A stretch of DNA of 64,000 nt from Homoserinibacter sp. YIM 151385 (GCF_027912415.1 NZ_CP115175.1:744001-808000), one strand, 5' to 3'; numbered from the stretch's first letter, positions 45,701 to 56,729 are shown. Notes: generated by a model from the sequence alone, not told the origin. Program-made: numbers and translations.

Positions 45701-47212
45701 ATGGCTGAGTACATCGTCGCGATCGACCAGGGCACCACGAGCACCCGCGCGATCGTCTTCGACCACAGCGGGTCGATCATCTCGACCGGCCAGCTCGAGC
45801 ACGACCAGATCTTCCCGAAGCCGGGCTGGGTCGAGCACGACCCGAAGCAGATCTGGGACAACACGCGGGAGGTCATCGGCCAGGCCCTCTCGAAGGCCGA
45901 CATCACGCGCCACGACGTGAAGGCCGTCGGCATCACGAACCAGCGCGAGACCGCGGTCGTCTGGGACAAGACGACCGGCGAGCCCGTCTACAACGCGATC
46001 GTCTGGCAGGACACCCGCACGCAGTCGATCGTCGACGAGCTCGCGGGCGGCGACGTCGAGAAGTACAAGAAGATCGTGGGCCTCCCGCTCGCGACCTACT
46101 TCTCGGGCACGAAGATCAAGTGGATCCTCGACAACGTCGACGGCGCACGCGAGAAGGCCGAGGCGGGCGACCTGCTCTTCGGCACCACCGACTGCTGGGT
46201 GCTCTGGAACCTGACGGGCGGCACCGACGGCGGCGTCCACGCGACCGACGTCACGAACGCCTCGCGCACCCTCTTCATGGACCTCGAGAGCCTCGAATGG
46301 CGGGACGACATCCTCGCCGACTTCGGGGTGCCGCGGTCGATGATGCCCGAGATCCGCTCCTCCTCCGAGGTCTACGGCACCGTGGAGGCCTCCTCGCTGC
46401 TGCGCGAGGTCCCCGTGGCCGGCATCCTCGGCGACCAGCAGGCGGCGACCTTCGGCCAGGCCGCCTTCGAGCAGGGCGAGTCGAAGAACACCTACGGCAC
46501 CGGCAACTTCCTCATCTTCAACACGGACACCGAGATCGTCCACTCGAAGAACGGCCTCCTGACCACCGTGGGCTACAAGCTCGGCGACCAGCCGACGCAC
46601 TACGCGCTCGAGGGCTCCATCGCGGTCACGGGCTCCCTCATCCAGTGGCTGCGCGACAACATCGGCCTCATCTCCTCCGCCCCGGAGGTCGAGAAGCTCG
46701 CCGAGACGGTCGAGGACAACGGCGGGGTCTACATCGTGCCCGCGTTCTCCGGGCTCTTCGCGCCCTACTGGCGGGCGGATGCGCGCGGCGCCATCGTGGG
46801 CCTCACGCGCTTCGTGAACAAGGGGCACATCGCCCGTGCCGCGCTCGAGGCGACCGCATTCCAGACGGCCGAGATCGTGGAGGCCGTCAACGCGGACTCC
46901 GGGGTCGAGCTCGCGGAGCTCAAGGTCGACGGCGGCATGGTCGCGAACGACGCGCTCATGCAGTTCCAGGCCGACATCCTGGGGGTCGAGGTCGTGCGCC
47001 CCGTCGTCGCGGAGACGACGGCGCTCGGCGCGGCCTACGCGGCCGGCCTCGCGGTCGGCTTCTGGTCCGGGCTCGAGGACCTGGCGAAGAACTGGCAGGA
47101 GGACAAGCGCTGGAAGCCCGAGCTCGACGCGGACGAGCGCGACCGCCAGCTGCGCCTCTGGAAGAAGGCCGTCACGAAGACCTTCGACTGGGTCGACGAC
47201 GACGTGCAGTAG
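45701..47212 (+). CDS. glpK: Glycerol kinase
   Basis: GlpK phosphorylates glycerol to glycerol 3-phosphate, trapping it in the cell. The 503-residue FGGY-family enzyme begins [21 protein letters not shown]. It contains [22 protein letters not shown], the ATP-binding [10 protein letters not shown], and [18 protein letters not shown]. The length is typical. It sits directly after glpF and is followed by a strong palindromic terminator. The upstream spacer contains an odd run of (CCCCCA) repeats just before the AAAGGAG ribosome site. Confidence 0.98.
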   Translation: MAEYIVAIDQGTTSTRAIVFDHSGSIISTGQLEHDQIFPKPGWVEHDPKQIWDNTREVIGQALSKADITRHDVKAVGITNQRETAVVWDKTTGEPVYNAIVWQDTRTQSIVDELAGGDVEKYKKIVGLPLATYFSGTKIKWILDNVDGAREKAEAGDLLFGTTDCWVLWNLTGGTDGGVHATDVTNASRTLFMDLESLEWRDDILADFGVPRSMMPEIRSSSEVYGTVEASSLLREVPVAGILGDQQAATFGQAAFEQGESKNTYGTGNFLIFNTDTEIVHSKNGLLTTVGYKLGDQPTHYALEGSIAVTGSLIQWLRDNIGLISSAPEVEKLAETVEDNGGVYIVPAFSGLFAPYWRADARGAIVGLTRFVNKGHIARAALEATAFQTAEIVEAVNADSGVELAELKVDGGMVANDALMQFQADILGVEVVRPVVAETTALGAAYAAGLAVGFWSGLEDLAKNWQEDKRWKPELDADERDRQLRLWKKAVTKTFDWVDDDVQ

Positions 47213-47242
47213 CTCGCATCACCCCGGCGCTCCAGCGCCGGA

Positions 47243-47274
47243 CACGGCGCCCCGGACATGTCCGGGGCGCCGTG
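47243..47274. terminator. Bidirectional palindromic terminator between glpK and trpD
   Basis: A perfect 32-bp palindrome (arms CACGGCGCCCCGGACA and its complement) 30 bases after glpK. It lies between convergent genes and so can serve both. Confidence 0.8.
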
Positions 47275-47328
47275 CCATGTGCGGGGCGCCGAGGGCCGGG
47301 GCACCGGTGGGCGGGGATGCGGGCGGGC

Positions 47329-48381
47329 TCAGGCGCCCGTCGCGCCGACCCAGGTCGCGAGCTTCGCCGCCGCCTCCCCCGAGTCGATCGCGCGCGCCGC
47401 GTCCGCGATCCCCGCCCGGAACCGCGCGCGGATGTCCTGCTCGCCCGTCTCGTGGTCCTCGGCGAGCCGGTAGGCGACGAGCCCCGCCGCCGCGTTGAGC
47501 AGCACGATGTCGCGCACCGGGCCGGGCTCCCCCGCGAGCACGCGGTGCACGATCTCCGCGTTGTGCGCCGCGTCGCCGCCGCGCAGCTCCTCGATGCGGG
47601 CGCGCGGGATGCCGAGATCCGCCGGGTCGAGGTCGTGCTCCGTCACCGAGCCGCGCGAGACCTCCCAGACGTGGCTGTGACCCGTCGTCGTGAGCTCGTC
47701 GAGCCCGTCGTCGCCGCGGAAGACGAGCGCGGTCGCGCCGCGCGTCTGGAACACGCCGACGATGAGCGGCACCTTCTCGAGCGAGGCGACGCCCACCGCG
47801 CTCGCCTCCGGACGCGCCGGGTTGCAGAGGGGCCCGAGGAAGTTGAAGACCGTGGGGATGCCGAGCTCCCGGCGCACCGCCCCGGCGTGCTGGAACCCGG
47901 GGTGGAAGGCCGAGGCGAACGCGAAGGTGATGCCCACCTCGCGGAGCACCTCCGCGACGCGACCCGGCTCCATCGACAGGTCGAGCCCCAGCGCGCCGAG
48001 CACGTCGGAGGAGCCTGAAGAGCTGGATGCGGCCCGGTTGCCGTGCTTCACGACCGGCACGCCCGTCGCGGCCACCACGATCGACGCCATCGTCGAGACG
48101 TTGACGGTGCCGAAGCGGTCGCCGCCCGTCCCCACGATGTCGACCGCCATCGGGTCGACGGCGAGCGGCCGCGCATGCGCGAGGATCGCGTCGCGGAAGC
48201 CCACGATCTCGTCGACCGTCTCGCCCTTCGCCCGCAGCGCCACGAGGAACGCGCCCAGCTGCGCGGCCGAGGCCTCGCCGCGCATGACCTGCTCCATCGC
48301 CCAGGACGCCTCCGAGATCGCGAGATCCTCGCCCTCCAGGAGCCGGGTGAGCAGTGCGGGCCAGGTCGGATCGGTCGCCAT
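47329..48381 (-). CDS. trpD: Anthranilate phosphoribosyltransferase
   Basis: TrpD transfers phosphoribose from PRPP to anthranilate in tryptophan synthesis. The 350-residue enzyme has the PRPP-binding [14 protein letters not shown] (about residue 84), [17 protein letters not shown], and [12 protein letters not shown]. The ATG at 48381 ([11 protein letters not shown]) is chosen over an upstream ATG because the helical N domain starts here. It stands alone from other trp genes and is divergent from ctaE with a 77-base gap, a placement seen in several Micrococcales genomes. Confidence 0.96.
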   Translation of the reverse strand: MATDPTWPALLTRLLEGEDLAISEASWAMEQVMRGEASAAQLGAFLVALRAKGETVDEIVGFRDAILAHARPLAVDPMAVDIVGTGGDRFGTVNVSTMASIVVAATGVPVVKHGNRAASSSSGSSDVLGALGLDLSMEPGRVAEVLREVGITFAFASAFHPGFQHAGAVRRELGIPTVFNFLGPLCNPARPEASAVGVASLEKVPLIVGVFQTRGATALVFRGDDGLDELTTTGHSHVWEVSRGSVTEHDLDPADLGIPRARIEELRGGDAAHNAEIVHRVLAGEPGPVRDIVLLNAAAGLVAYRLAEDHETGEQDIRARFRAGIADAARAIDSGEAAAKLATWVGATGA

Positions 48382-48458
48382 GCCCGAAATCGTATCGACG
48401 TCGAGCCATGACACCCGCCGAATGGAACTGGGGGCCGTTTCACAGGGGGCATAATGGG

Positions 48459-49091
48459 ATGGTGACCACCGCCGCCGTGACCTCCCGCAACGTCGTGATC
48501 AACCGACCGAACACCGTCTCCGTCGGCACGATCGTCTGGCTCGGCAGCGAGGTGATGTTCTTCGCGGGGCTGTTCGCGATCTACTTCACGCTCCGCTCCG
48601 TGAGCCCCGAGCTGTGGGCGGAGCAGACCGGCAAGCTCAACTTCTGGTACTCCTTCGCCAACACCACGATCCTGGTGCTGTCGTCGGTCACCTGCCAGAT
48701 GGGCGTCTTCGCCGCCGAGAAGATGCGTCCGCGCCGCACCGGCGGTCCGCTCCAGTTCTGGCGGTGGGGCACCGTCGAGTGGTTCTACCTCACCTTCGCG
48801 ATGGGCGCGATCTTCGTCACCGGCCAGATCTACGAGTACGCCCTCCTCGTCACCGAGCACGTCGGCCTGCAGTCCGACGCCTACGCCTCGGCCTTCTACC
48901 TCACGACCGGCTTCCACGGCCTCCACGTGACCGGCGGCCTCATCGCCTTCCTGCTCGTCATCGGCCGCATCTACGCCGTCAAGCACTTCACGCACAAGGA
49001 GGCGACCACCGCGATCGTCGTCTCCTACTACTGGCACTTCGTCGACGTGGTCTGGATCGGCCTCTTCCTCGTCATCTACGTGCTCAAGTAG
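48459..49091 (+). CDS. ctaE: Cytochrome c oxidase subunit III
   Basis: Subunit III of the aa3 oxidase supports stability and proton uptake of the catalytic core. The 210-residue five-helix protein shows [26 protein letters not shown] and ends in [18 protein letters not shown], both family marks. It starts at ATG 48459 (MVTTAAVTS). It heads the ctaE-qcrC-qcrA-qcrB operon, the standard actinobacterial arrangement that builds the bcc-aa3 supercomplex. Confidence 0.96.
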   Translation: MVTTAAVTSRNVVINRPNTVSVGTIVWLGSEVMFFAGLFAIYFTLRSVSPELWAEQTGKLNFWYSFANTTILVLSSVTCQMGVFAAEKMRPRRTGGPLQFWRWGTVEWFYLTFAMGAIFVTGQIYEYALLVTEHVGLQSDAYASAFYLTTGFHGLHVTGGLIAFLLVIGRIYAVKHFTHKEATTAIVVSYYWHFVDVVWIGLFLVIYVLK

Positions 49092-49145
49092 CCCCACGCC
49101 GACCGCCGCAGACCGCACCGCACAGATCGGATCGACCCGCACCGC

Positions 49146-49949
49146 ATGAAGAACGCCGAGACCCCCAAGAAGCGCCGCGCCCGAGGGCGCCGCTCGCCGC
49201 TGGCCTCCGTCGCACTCCTCGTGATCGGGCTGCTCGCCACCGGCGGCGCGTACGCGACCTTCACCGCGAGCGCGTCGGCCGAGACGAGCGCGGCCTCCGC
49301 CGAGCTCGTCGACGAGGGCGGCAAGCTCTTCGCCGCGAACTGCGCCAGCTGCCACGGCCTCGAGGGCGAGGGCACGGGCGCCGCCCCCAGCCTCATCGGC
49401 GTCGGCGCCGCCTCCGTCGACTTCCAGGTCGGCACCGGCCGCATGCCCATGGCCTTCCAGGGCCCGCAGGCCGAGGTCAAGCCCGTGCAGTTCACCGAGG
49501 AGCAGACGGCCGCCATGGCCGCATGGGTCGCCGAGCTCGGCCCCGGCCCGGAGATCCCCGCCGACGAGTACCTCACGGGCGAGGGCGACGTCGCGAACGG
49601 CGCCGAGCTGTTCCGCATCAACTGCGCCATGTGCCACAACGTCGCCGGCGCCGGCGGCGCGCTCACCGAGGGCAAGTACGCCCCGGACCTCAAGGACATC
49701 GACCCCGCCCACATCTACGAGGCGATGGCGACCGGCCCCCAGAACATGCCGGTGTTCAACGACCTGAACATCACGCCGGAGAACAAGGCCGACATCATCT
49801 CGTACCTCAAGTACCTCGACGCGAACCCCTCGCCGGGCGGTCTGGACCTCGGCGGTCTCGGTCCGGTGTCGGAGGGCCTCTTCGTCTGGATCTTCGCCCT
49901 CGGCGCCATCGTGGCGATCACCGTGTGGCTGACCGCGAAGTCGAACTAG
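49146..49949 (+). CDS. qcrC: Cytochrome bcc complex diheme cytochrome c subunit QcrC
   Basis: QcrC replaces a separate cytochrome c in actinobacteria by passing electrons from the bcc complex straight to the aa3 oxidase. The 267-residue protein has a signal-anchor helix (about 18-42), two heme c sites CASCH (66-70) and CAMCH (160-164), axial-Met candidates near GRMPM and QNMPVF, and a C-terminal anchor helix (about 243-263). It follows ctaE after 54 bases. Confidence 0.97.
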   Translation: MKNAETPKKRRARGRRSPLASVALLVIGLLATGGAYATFTASASAETSAASAELVDEGGKLFAANCASCHGLEGEGTGAAPSLIGVGAASVDFQVGTGRMPMAFQGPQAEVKPVQFTEEQTAAMAAWVAELGPGPEIPADEYLTGEGDVANGAELFRINCAMCHNVAGAGGALTEGKYAPDLKDIDPAHIYEAMATGPQNMPVFNDLNITPENKADIISYLKYLDANPSPGGLDLGGLGPVSEGLFVWIFALGAIVAITVWLTAKSN

Positions 49950-49992
49950 GCCCCAGGGCTCGAGCAGAAACACCCACGGAGGGAACCACAGC

Positions 49993-51054
49993 ATGGCGAA
50001 CAAGGGCAGCGCCGACACCGGCACCGCCGTCGAGACGAGCACGCCTCCCGAGGCGTCCCCCGGCACCGCCGTCGTCGCCTCCGACCGGATCGAGAACCCC
50101 GGGTTCCCGCCGCACCGTCCGCGCGTCACCGAGCTCGACCCGAAGAACGACCGCTCGGCGAGCCGCCGCATCGTGGCCTGGTTCTGGGTCTCGATGCTCG
50201 GCAGCGTCGCCGCGATCGTCGCGTACGTCGTCATCCCCTTCGACGGCGAGGACCCGTCGACGGTCCGCAACATGACGCTGCTCCTCGGCCTCGGGATCGC
50301 GCTCGGCCTCCTCGGCATCGGCTTCGGCGCCGTCCACTGGGCGAAGTCCCTCATGGACGGCCACGACCTCGTTGAGATGCGCCACGGCACCCGCGGCTCC
50401 GAGGAGACGCGCGCCCGCGCGGTCGAGATCTTCAAGCTCGGCAACGAGGAGTCCGGCTTCTCGCGCCGGAAGATGATCCGCAACACGCTGATCGGCGCGC
50501 TCGCGCTCTTCCCGCTGCCCGGCATCGTCATCTTCCGCGACCTCGCCCCCGCGACCGACCCGCACGTCCTCCTCCGCCACACCATGTGGGAGAAGGGCAC
50601 GCGCCTCGCCCGCGACCCCGACGCGACGCCCATCAAGGCCTCCGAGGTCATGCTCGGCTCGGTCTACCACGTGATCCCCGAGAACCTCGAGGAGTCGCAC
50701 CACCCGCTCGAGGACAAGGCCAAGGCGGCCGTGCTCCTCATGCGCCTCAAGCCCGAGGACCTCGAGGTCTCCGCGGGCCGCGAGGACTGGAACTACCAGG
50801 GCATCGTCGCGTACTCGAAGATCTGCACGCACGTCGGCTGCCCGGTCGCCCTCTACGAGCAGCAGACGCACCACCTGCTGTGCCCCTGCCACCAGTCGCA
50901 GTTCGACATCAAGCGCGAGGCCGCCGTCATCTTCGGCCCGGCGAAGCGCCCGCTGCCGCAGCTGCCCATCACCGTCGACGAGGAGGGCTACCTGGTCGCC
51001 ACCAGCGACTTCCACGAGCCCGTCGGCCCGAGCTTCTGGGAGCGCAACAAGTGA
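49993..51054 (+). CDS. qcrA: Cytochrome bcc complex Rieske iron-sulfur subunit QcrA
   Basis: The 353-residue subunit has three membrane helices (about 60-82, 95-117 and 165-183) and a C-terminal Rieske domain. Cluster ligands are Cys278/His280 in CTHVGC and Cys297/His300 in CPCHQSQF, with Cys283/Cys299 forming the disulfide. The long N-terminal region and triple-helix anchor are typical of actinobacterial QcrA. The stop overlaps the qcrB GTG start by four bases. Confidence 0.97.
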   Translation: MANKGSADTGTAVETSTPPEASPGTAVVASDRIENPGFPPHRPRVTELDPKNDRSASRRIVAWFWVSMLGSVAAIVAYVVIPFDGEDPSTVRNMTLLLGLGIALGLLGIGFGAVHWAKSLMDGHDLVEMRHGTRGSEETRARAVEIFKLGNEESGFSRRKMIRNTLIGALALFPLPGIVIFRDLAPATDPHVLLRHTMWEKGTRLARDPDATPIKASEVMLGSVYHVIPENLEESHHPLEDKAKAAVLLMRLKPEDLEVSAGREDWNYQGIVAYSKICTHVGCPVALYEQQTHHLLCPCHQSQFDIKREAAVIFGPAKRPLPQLPITVDEEGYLVATSDFHEPVGPSFWERNK

Positions 51055-52715
51055 GCGGCCAGACCACCACGAAGGCGGCACCCGCCGCCGCCCCTGCCGC
51101 CGCCGGCCCCGCGAGCGCGCCGCAGCAGGCCTCCAACGGCACCCGCTTCACGAACTGGGCGGCGAACTACATCGATGAGCGCACGAGCATCTCGGGCGCC
51201 GTCAAGGAGCTCGGCCGGAAGATCTTCCCCGACCACTGGTCGTTCATGCTCGGCGAGGTGGCGCTCTACAGCTTCGTCGTCATCCTGCTCTCGGGCACTT
51301 TCCTGACCTTCTTCTTCCAGGCCTCCATGGTCGAGGTCGAGTACGAGGGCTCCTACGCGCCGCTGCGCGGCATCGAGATGTCGGCGGCGATGGCGTCGAC
51401 GCTCGACATCAGCTTCGACATCCGCGGCGGCCTGCTGATGCGCCAGGTCCACCACTGGGCGGCGCTGCTCTTCGTCGCCTCCATCGGCCTGCACATGCTG
51501 CGCGTGTTCTTCACGGGCGCCTTCCGCAAGCCGCGCGAGATCAACTGGGTGATCGGCTTCGTGCTCTTCGTCCTCGCGATGGCCGAGGGCTTCACGGGCT
51601 ACTCGCTCCCCGACGACCTGCTCTCGGGCAACGGCCTCCGCATCATCGACGGCATGATCAAGGGCGTGCCCGTGATCGGCGCCTGGATCTCCTACCTCCT
51701 CTTCGGCGGCGAGTTCCCCGGCGTCGACATCGTCGGCCGCCTCTACGTGCTCCACATCATGCTGCTGCCGGCGATCGTCATCGCGATGATCGGCATCCAC
51801 ATGGTGCTGCTCATCGTCAACAAGCACACCCAGTTCGCCGGCCCCGGCCGCACGAACGACAACGTGGTCGGCTCGCCGATCATGCCGGTGTTCGCCGCGA
51901 AGGCCGGCGGGTTCTTCTTCATCGTCTTCGGCGTCATCATGGTGATCGCCGCGACCGTCACGATCAACCCGATCTGGAACTACGGCCCCTACGACCCCTC
52001 CCCCGTCTCCGCGGGAACACAGCCCGACTGGTACATCGGCTTCGCCGACGGCGCGCTGCGCCTCGTGCCGCCGGGCTGGGAGTTCGAGACCTTCGGCTAC
52101 GTGTGGTCGATGAACGTGCTCGTCCCGATGGTGGTCCTCATCGGCCTCCTCGGCGCCGTCGCCGTCTACCCCTTCATCGAGGCGTGGATCACCGGCGACA
52201 AGCGCGAGCACCACATCGCCGACCGTCCGCGCAACGCCCCGACTCGCACGGGCATCGGCGCCGCCGGCGTCACCTTCTACGCGGCGCTCTGGGCGGCGGC
52301 GAGCTCCGACCTCATCGCGACCCACTTCAAGATGTCGATCGAGGCGGTCACGCACCTCATCCAGGCGATCCTCATCGTGGGGCCGATCATCGCCTTCATC
52401 GTGACGAAGCGCATCTGCATCGCGCTCCAGAAGAAGGATCGCGAGATCGCCCTCCACGGCTTCGAGTCGGGCCGCATTGTGCGGCTCCCCGGCGGCGAGT
52501 TCGTCGAGGTGCACAAGGAGCTCGACGAGTACGAGCGCTGGAAGCTCGTGAGCTACAGCGACTACGAGCCGCTCATGCTGCGGCCCGATGCCCGCGGTCG
52601 CATCACGGTGCGCCAGCGGCTCCGCGCCTCGCTCTCGGGCTGGTTCTTCGAGGACCGCATCGCTCCCGTCACGAAGGCGGAGATCGAGCAGGCGCACGAG
52701 CACGGCCACCACTAG
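51051..52715 (+). CDS. qcrB: Cytochrome bcc complex cytochrome b subunit QcrB
   Basis: QcrB oxidises menaquinol and holds two b hemes. The 554-residue protein has an Ala-rich start, then helices with the heme ligands in LLMRQVHHWAALLFVASIGLHMLRVFFTG and GRLYVLHIMLLPAIVIAMIGIHM. The quinol-site PEWY motif appears as PDWY in GTQPDWYIGFADG, as in actinobacteria. A long C-terminal cytoplasmic tail follows. The GTG start (VSGQTTTKAA) overlaps qcrA. It is the last gene before a terminator. Confidence 0.97.
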   Translation: MSGQTTTKAAPAAAPAAAGPASAPQQASNGTRFTNWAANYIDERTSISGAVKELGRKIFPDHWSFMLGEVALYSFVVILLSGTFLTFFFQASMVEVEYEGSYAPLRGIEMSAAMASTLDISFDIRGGLLMRQVHHWAALLFVASIGLHMLRVFFTGAFRKPREINWVIGFVLFVLAMAEGFTGYSLPDDLLSGNGLRIIDGMIKGVPVIGAWISYLLFGGEFPGVDIVGRLYVLHIMLLPAIVIAMIGIHMVLLIVNKHTQFAGPGRTNDNVVGSPIMPVFAAKAGGFFFIVFGVIMVIAATVTINPIWNYGPYDPSPVSAGTQPDWYIGFADGALRLVPPGWEFETFGYVWSMNVLVPMVVLIGLLGAVAVYPFIEAWITGDKREHHIADRPRNAPTRTGIGAAGVTFYAALWAAASSDLIATHFKMSIEAVTHLIQAILIVGPIIAFIVTKRICIALQKKDREIALHGFESGRIVRLPGGEFVEVHKELDEYERWKLVSYSDYEPLMLRPDARGRITVRQRLRASLSGWFFEDRIAPVTKAEIEQAHEHGHH

Positions 52716-52735
52716 GCCGAAGCCCGCAGCACGAC

Positions 52736-52778
52736 CGACGAGGCCGCCGCACTCCCTAGGAGCGCGGCGGCCTCGTCG
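52736..52778 (+). terminator. Terminator after qcrB
   Basis: A 15-bp perfect stem (CGACGAGGCCGCCGC and its complement) encloses a 13-base loop that can itself pair. It lies 20 bases beyond the qcrB stop. Confidence 0.85.
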
Positions 52779-52837
52779 TCTATGCCGGACGTCGTCGCGG
52801 ACCAGCACACGCCGATCCCCCGCGGCACCGCGAGCTG

Positions 52838-52869
<32 letters not shown>

Positions 52870-53040
52870 CCGGAGCCTCGAGTGTGCATGAGACAGCTTC
52901 GAGCGGTGCCACACATCGAGAGCGGCCGCGACAAGGTCGAGCGTGCGCGAACAGCGTCGAGCGTGCCTGCTCGTTCCCTCGCGGTCGGGACTGTTCAGGC
53001 ACACTCGGCCACATAGCCGGCGATGCACAGCCCGCCGTCC

Positions 53041-53097
53041 GCATCGACCGAGGCGGCGTCGCGTCGACCGAGGCGTAGGTTGCGCCTCGGTCGATGC
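53041..53097. repeat. Direct and inverted copies of a 15-base repeat
   Basis: GCATCGACCGAGGCG (53041-53055) and GCGTCGACCGAGGCG (53061-53075) are direct copies 20 bases apart. An exact reverse complement of the first lies at 53083-53097. The second and third can form a hairpin with a 7-base loop, which might terminate transcripts in either direction. Confidence 0.85.
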
Positions 53098-53277
53098 GTT
53101 CGAGGCACGGTCGGCACGCGGATCGGCGTCAGCCGGCGGGACCCGACGGTGTCGATCGGATCCGGGGTGCACGCGCACACCGCCAGACGTCGACGCACGA
53201 TGCGCGCCGCAAGCCCCGGCGTGCAGGTGCCGGGCGCCAGGTCGTCGCGAACGACGGCACCAGCAAGCGGTGCCGTG

Positions 53278-53700
53278 TCAGTCGAAGAAGCGCCGCATGT
53301 ACTCGGCGTTCTCGTGATAGCCGAGCCGGTCGTAGAACCCGCCGGCGCGCCGGCTGGCGACGGTGAGCTGGCGGACGCCGCGACGGACGCACTCCTCCTC
53401 GACCGCGCGCACGAGCTGGGTGCCGAGATCGGAGCCGCGGATGCCGCGGTCGACCACGATCTCCTGCAGCTGCGCCGCGGGGCCGCTCGTGGACAGCAGC
53501 GGTGCGATCGTCACGATGGCGTAGCCGACGACGCGATCGCCCTCCTCCGCGACGAGCAGCACGACACTCGGCTCCTCGCCCGCCAGATAGCCTGCGAGCA
53601 CCCGCTCGAAGCCGGTGCGATCGGGCTCCAGCGCATGACCGAGCTGCTCGACGAGTGCGAAGAGCTGGTCGGCGTCGGCCGCAGTCGCCTGGCGGATCAT
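53278..53700 (-). CDS. GNAT family N-acetyltransferase
   Basis: The 140-residue protein has the GNAT fold: N-terminal IRQATAADADQLFALVEQL, beta strands VVLLVAEEGDRVVGYAIV, and the acetyl-CoA pyrophosphate loop region VDRGIRGSDLGTQLVRAVEEE (a variant of RxxGxG). FYDRLGYHENAEYMRRFF is the closing motif. Substrate unknown. The ATG overlaps the ctaF stop by one base, so it is the last gene of the ctaC-ctaD-ctaF operon, although no link to oxidase function is evident. Confidence 0.9.
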   Translation of the reverse strand: MIRQATAADADQLFALVEQLGHALEPDRTGFERVLAGYLAGEEPSVVLLVAEEGDRVVGYAIVTIAPLLSTSGPAAQLQEIVVDRGIRGSDLGTQLVRAVEEECVRRGVRQLTVASRRAGGFYDRLGYHENAEYMRRFFD

Positions 53701-54116
53701 CAGCGGACGAAGTTCCGGCGGTAGTACTCGTAGTTCCAGCCGACGATGCCGATCAGCACGAGCGGGGCGCCGATGAGGGCGATCCACACGCCGACGGCCA
53801 TGCCGAGGAACACGAGCGCGAGCGCGCCCGCGAGCACCATCGGCCACCAGCTCCAGGGGCTGAAGTGCCCGAGCTCGGGGTCGCCGTCGTCGATGTCGGC
53901 GTCGACGCGGTCCTCGGGGAGCTCGCCGCCCTGCGAGCGGCGGACCAGACGCAGATAGAAGGCGAGGAACACCGAGAGGACGGCCGAGAGGCCGATGGCC
54001 ACCGCGCCGACCCACTCGACGCTGCCGTGGTCGATGAGCGACCAGACGATGTACGCGACGTCCGCGAGCGCGAAGAACACCGCGAGGAGCCAGAAGAGGT
54101 TGATGTTGACGCGCAT
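53700..54116 (-). CDS. ctaF: Cytochrome c oxidase subunit IV (actinobacterial type)
   Basis: A small accessory subunit of the actinobacterial aa3 oxidase. The 138-residue protein begins MRVNINLFWLLAVFFALADVAYIVWSL. It has four hydrophobic segments, the loop SPWSWWPMVLAGALALVFLG, and the C-terminal GWNYEYYRR; these match the family well. It starts four bases after the ctaD stop. Confidence 0.93.
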   Translation of the reverse strand: MRVNINLFWLLAVFFALADVAYIVWSLIDHGSVEWVGAVAIGLSAVLSVFLAFYLRLVRRSQGGELPEDRVDADIDDGDPELGHFSPWSWWPMVLAGALALVFLGMAVGVWIALIGAPLVLIGIVGWNYEYYRRNFVR

Positions 54117-54120
54117 CGGA

Positions 54121-55821
54121 CTACTTCACCTCTCCGGTCTCGAGATCGCGCACAGGTCGTTCGGGCGCATCCTTCGCGGGTCCGATCCCGACCTGCGGCC
54201 CGGCCTCGGGGTGGTTGAGGTCGAACGCCGGCGACTCCGAGCGGATGCGCGGGATCGACGTGAAGTTGTGGCGCGGCGGCGGGCAGCTGGTCGCCCACTC
54301 GAGCGAGCGGGAGTAGCCCCACGGATCGTTGACGGTGACCTTCTCGCCGCGGCGCGCGGTGATCCACACGTTGTAGAAGAAGGGCAGCAGCGAGACCCCG
54401 AGGATCATGGCGCCGACCGTCGAGAGCTCGTTCATCCAGGTGAAGTCGTCGCCGATGCGGTACTGCGCGTAGCGGCGCGGCATCCCGATGACGCCCAGCC
54501 AGTGCTGCACGAGGAAGGTCGTGTGGAAGCCGATGAACAGCGTCCAGAAGTGGATCTTCCCGAGACGCTCATCGAGCATCTTGCCGGTCCACTTGGGCCA
54601 CCAGAAGTAGAAGCCCGAGAACATGGCGAAGACGACGGTGCCGAAGACCACGTAGTGGAAGTGCGCGACGACGAAGTAGGTGTCGGAGACGTGGAAGTCG
54701 AGGGGCGGCGAGGCGAGGATGACGCCCGTGAGCCCGCCGAAGGTGAAGGTGATGAGGAAGCCGATCGCCCAGAGCATCGGCGTCTCGAAGGTCACCGATC
54801 CTCGCCACATGGTGCCGATCCAGTTGAAGATCTTCACACCCGTCGGGACCGCGATGAGCATCGTCATGAGCGCGAAGAACGGCAGCAGGACGGAGCCCGT
54901 GACGTACATGTGGTGCGCCCACACCGTGACCGAGAGCGCCGCGATCGCGATCGTCGCGTAGATGAGGGTCTTGTAGCCGAAGATCGGCTTCCGGCTGAAG
55001 ACCGGGAGCACCTCGGAGATGATGCCGAAGAACGGCAGGGCGATGATGTACACCTCGGGATGCCCGAAGAACCAGAACAGGTGCTGCCACAGGATGGTGC
55101 CGCCGTTGGCTGGATCGAGCAGATGTGCGCCGAACACCCGATCCGCGCCGAGCGCGAAGAGGCCCGCGGCGAGCACGGGGAAGGCGAGGAGCACGAGGAT
55201 CGAGGTCACGAGGATGTTCCACGTGAAGATCGGCATGCGGAACATCGTCATGCCGGGCGCGCGCATCGTGATGATCGTCGTGATGAAGTTGACCGCGCCG
55301 AGGATCGTGCCGAAGCCCGAGAGCGCGAGACCGAAGACCCAGAGGTTGCCGCCGAGTCCGGGCGAGAAGGTCTGGTTCGACAGCGGCGCGTAGGCGAACC
55401 AGCCGAAGGACGCGGCGCCCTGCGGCGTGAAGAAGCCGGCGACCGCGATGAGGGATCCGAAGCTGTAGAGCCAGTACGCGAAGGCGTTGAGCCGCGGGAA
55501 GGCGACATCGGGCGCGCCGATCTGCAGCGGCATGAGCGCGTTCGCGAAGCCCGCGAAGAGCGGCGTCGCGAACATGAGCAGCATGATCGTGCCGTGCATC
55601 GTGAAGAGCTGGTTGTACTGCTCGCGGGTCTGGAGGAGGTCGAGACCGGGCGTGAACAGCTCGGCGCGGATGACGAGCGCCATGACGCCGCCGATGCAGA
55701 AGTAGATGAAGGAGGTGATCAGGTACAGGTATGCGATCGTCTTGTGGTCGGTGGTGGTGAGCCACTTGACGATGATGTTGCCCTTGCGCTCGCGCGCCGG
55801 CGTGATGGCTGCCGTGCTCAT
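54121..55821 (-). CDS. ctaD: Cytochrome c oxidase subunit I
   Basis: The catalytic subunit of the aa3 oxidase, holding heme a and the heme a3-CuB centre. The 566-residue protein has about twelve helices with the heme a ligand in [13 protein letters not shown]. CuB ligands lie in [12 protein letters not shown] (including the cross-linked His-Tyr pair) and [10 protein letters not shown], and the heme pair in [10 protein letters not shown]. The start is the ATG at 55821 ([14 protein letters not shown]), two bases after the ctaC stop. The C-terminal tail is longer than the core and Pro-rich. Confidence 0.98.
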   Translation of the reverse strand: MSTAAITPARERKGNIIVKWLTTTDHKTIAYLYLITSFIYFCIGGVMALVIRAELFTPGLDLLQTREQYNQLFTMHGTIMLLMFATPLFAGFANALMPLQIGAPDVAFPRLNAFAYWLYSFGSLIAVAGFFTPQGAASFGWFAYAPLSNQTFSPGLGGNLWVFGLALSGFGTILGAVNFITTIITMRAPGMTMFRMPIFTWNILVTSILVLLAFPVLAAGLFALGADRVFGAHLLDPANGGTILWQHLFWFFGHPEVYIIALPFFGIISEVLPVFSRKPIFGYKTLIYATIAIAALSVTVWAHHMYVTGSVLLPFFALMTMLIAVPTGVKIFNWIGTMWRGSVTFETPMLWAIGFLITFTFGGLTGVILASPPLDFHVSDTYFVVAHFHYVVFGTVVFAMFSGFYFWWPKWTGKMLDERLGKIHFWTLFIGFHTTFLVQHWLGVIGMPRRYAQYRIGDDFTWMNELSTVGAMILGVSLLPFFYNVWITARRGEKVTVNDPWGYSRSLEWATSCPPPRHNFTSIPRIRSESPAFDLNHPEAGPQVGIGPAKDAPERPVRDLETGEVK

Positions 55822-55823
55822 GC

Positions 55824-56729
55824 TCAGTCCTGACTTCCGGTCTGCTGCGGCGAGTCGATCTCGGTCGTGCTCGCGCCGTTGCCGGGGAGGTTGGTGTTCG
55901 TGTTGTACTCGGCCGGGACCTGACCCTCGAAGCCGTCCGCGCGGCGCTCCTCGATGTAGGCGTCGTACTCGGCCTGCGAGACGACCTCCACCTGGAACAG
56001 CATGAGCGAGTGGTACTCGCCGCAGAGCTCGGCGCACTTGCCCTGGTAGGTGCCCTCCTTGAGCGGCTCGAAGTACATGTAGTTGGACTTCGCCGGGATC
56101 ATGTCCTTCTTGTAGAGGAAGTCGATGATCCAGAAGGAGTGGATGACGTCGCGAGACTCGATCTTGATCTCGACGCGCTTGTTCACGGGGAGGTAGAGCG
56201 TGGGGATGGTCTCGTCGACGATGTCGCCGCGGCCGTCCTCGCCGTCGGTCTGCGCCTGGATGCCCTGGAAGTACACGTCGTCGGTGACGTAGTTGAAGTC
56301 CCAGGCCCAGCGCTTGCCGTAGACCTCGATCTGGACTTCGGGGTCGTTGTCGGCCTCGATCTTCGTCTGCTCGCGCGCCGTGAAGGCGAAGAAGCCGATC
56401 ACGAGGATGAGCGGCACGATCGTGTAGAAGATCTCGATCGGCATGTTGTAGCGCAGCTGCACCGGGAGGCCCGACTGGCCCTTGCGACGGCGGTACGCGA
56501 TCGCGGCCCAGATGACGAGGCCCCAGGTGACCAGACCGACCACGAGGAGGACGATCCAGGAGTTGACCCAGAGGGCGGTGATGCCGTCCGTGTGGTCGGT
56601 GACGCCGGGCTCGCCGGGGAGGTACCCGCGCAACTGCGCCTCGGTGCACCCCGCCAGGGCGATCGCGGCGGCGACGCCGATCGGGATCACGGCCCAGCGG
56701 GCCAGACGACTGCGGTGTTTCGGACGCAC
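55824..56729 (-). CDS. ctaC: Cytochrome c oxidase subunit II (lipoprotein)
   Basis: Subunit II carries the CuA centre that receives electrons from QcrC. The 301-residue protein has a lipoprotein signal with IALAGC (Cys28), two membrane helices (about 55-78 and 98-117), and a cupredoxin domain. The CuA ligands are His197 in VIHSFW and Cys232, Glu234, Cys236, His240 and Met243 in [18 protein letters not shown] start ([11 protein letters not shown]) is used. It leads the ctaC-ctaD-ctaF-GNAT operon. Confidence 0.97.
   Translation of the reverse strand: MRPKHRSRLARWAVIPIGVAAAIALAGCTEAQLRGYLPGEPGVTDHTDGITALWVNSWIVLLVVGLVTWGLVIWAAIAYRRRKGQSGLPVQLRYNMPIEIFYTIVPLILVIGFFAFTAREQTKIEADNDPEVQIEVYGKRWAWDFNYVTDDVYFQGIQAQTDGEDGRGDIVDETIPTLYLPVNKRVEIKIESRDVIHSFWIIDFLYKKDMIPAKSNYMYFEPLKEGTYQGKCAELCGEYHSLMLFQVEVVSQAEYDAYIEERRADGFEGQVPAEYNTNTNLPGNGASTTEIDSPQQTGSQD

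Noticed and set aside
53023-53724. A 233-codon plus-strand frame over the spacer and acetyltransferase gene
   Set aside because: Most of it is antisense to the GNAT gene, which has a clear fold; the remainder shows no coding signature.
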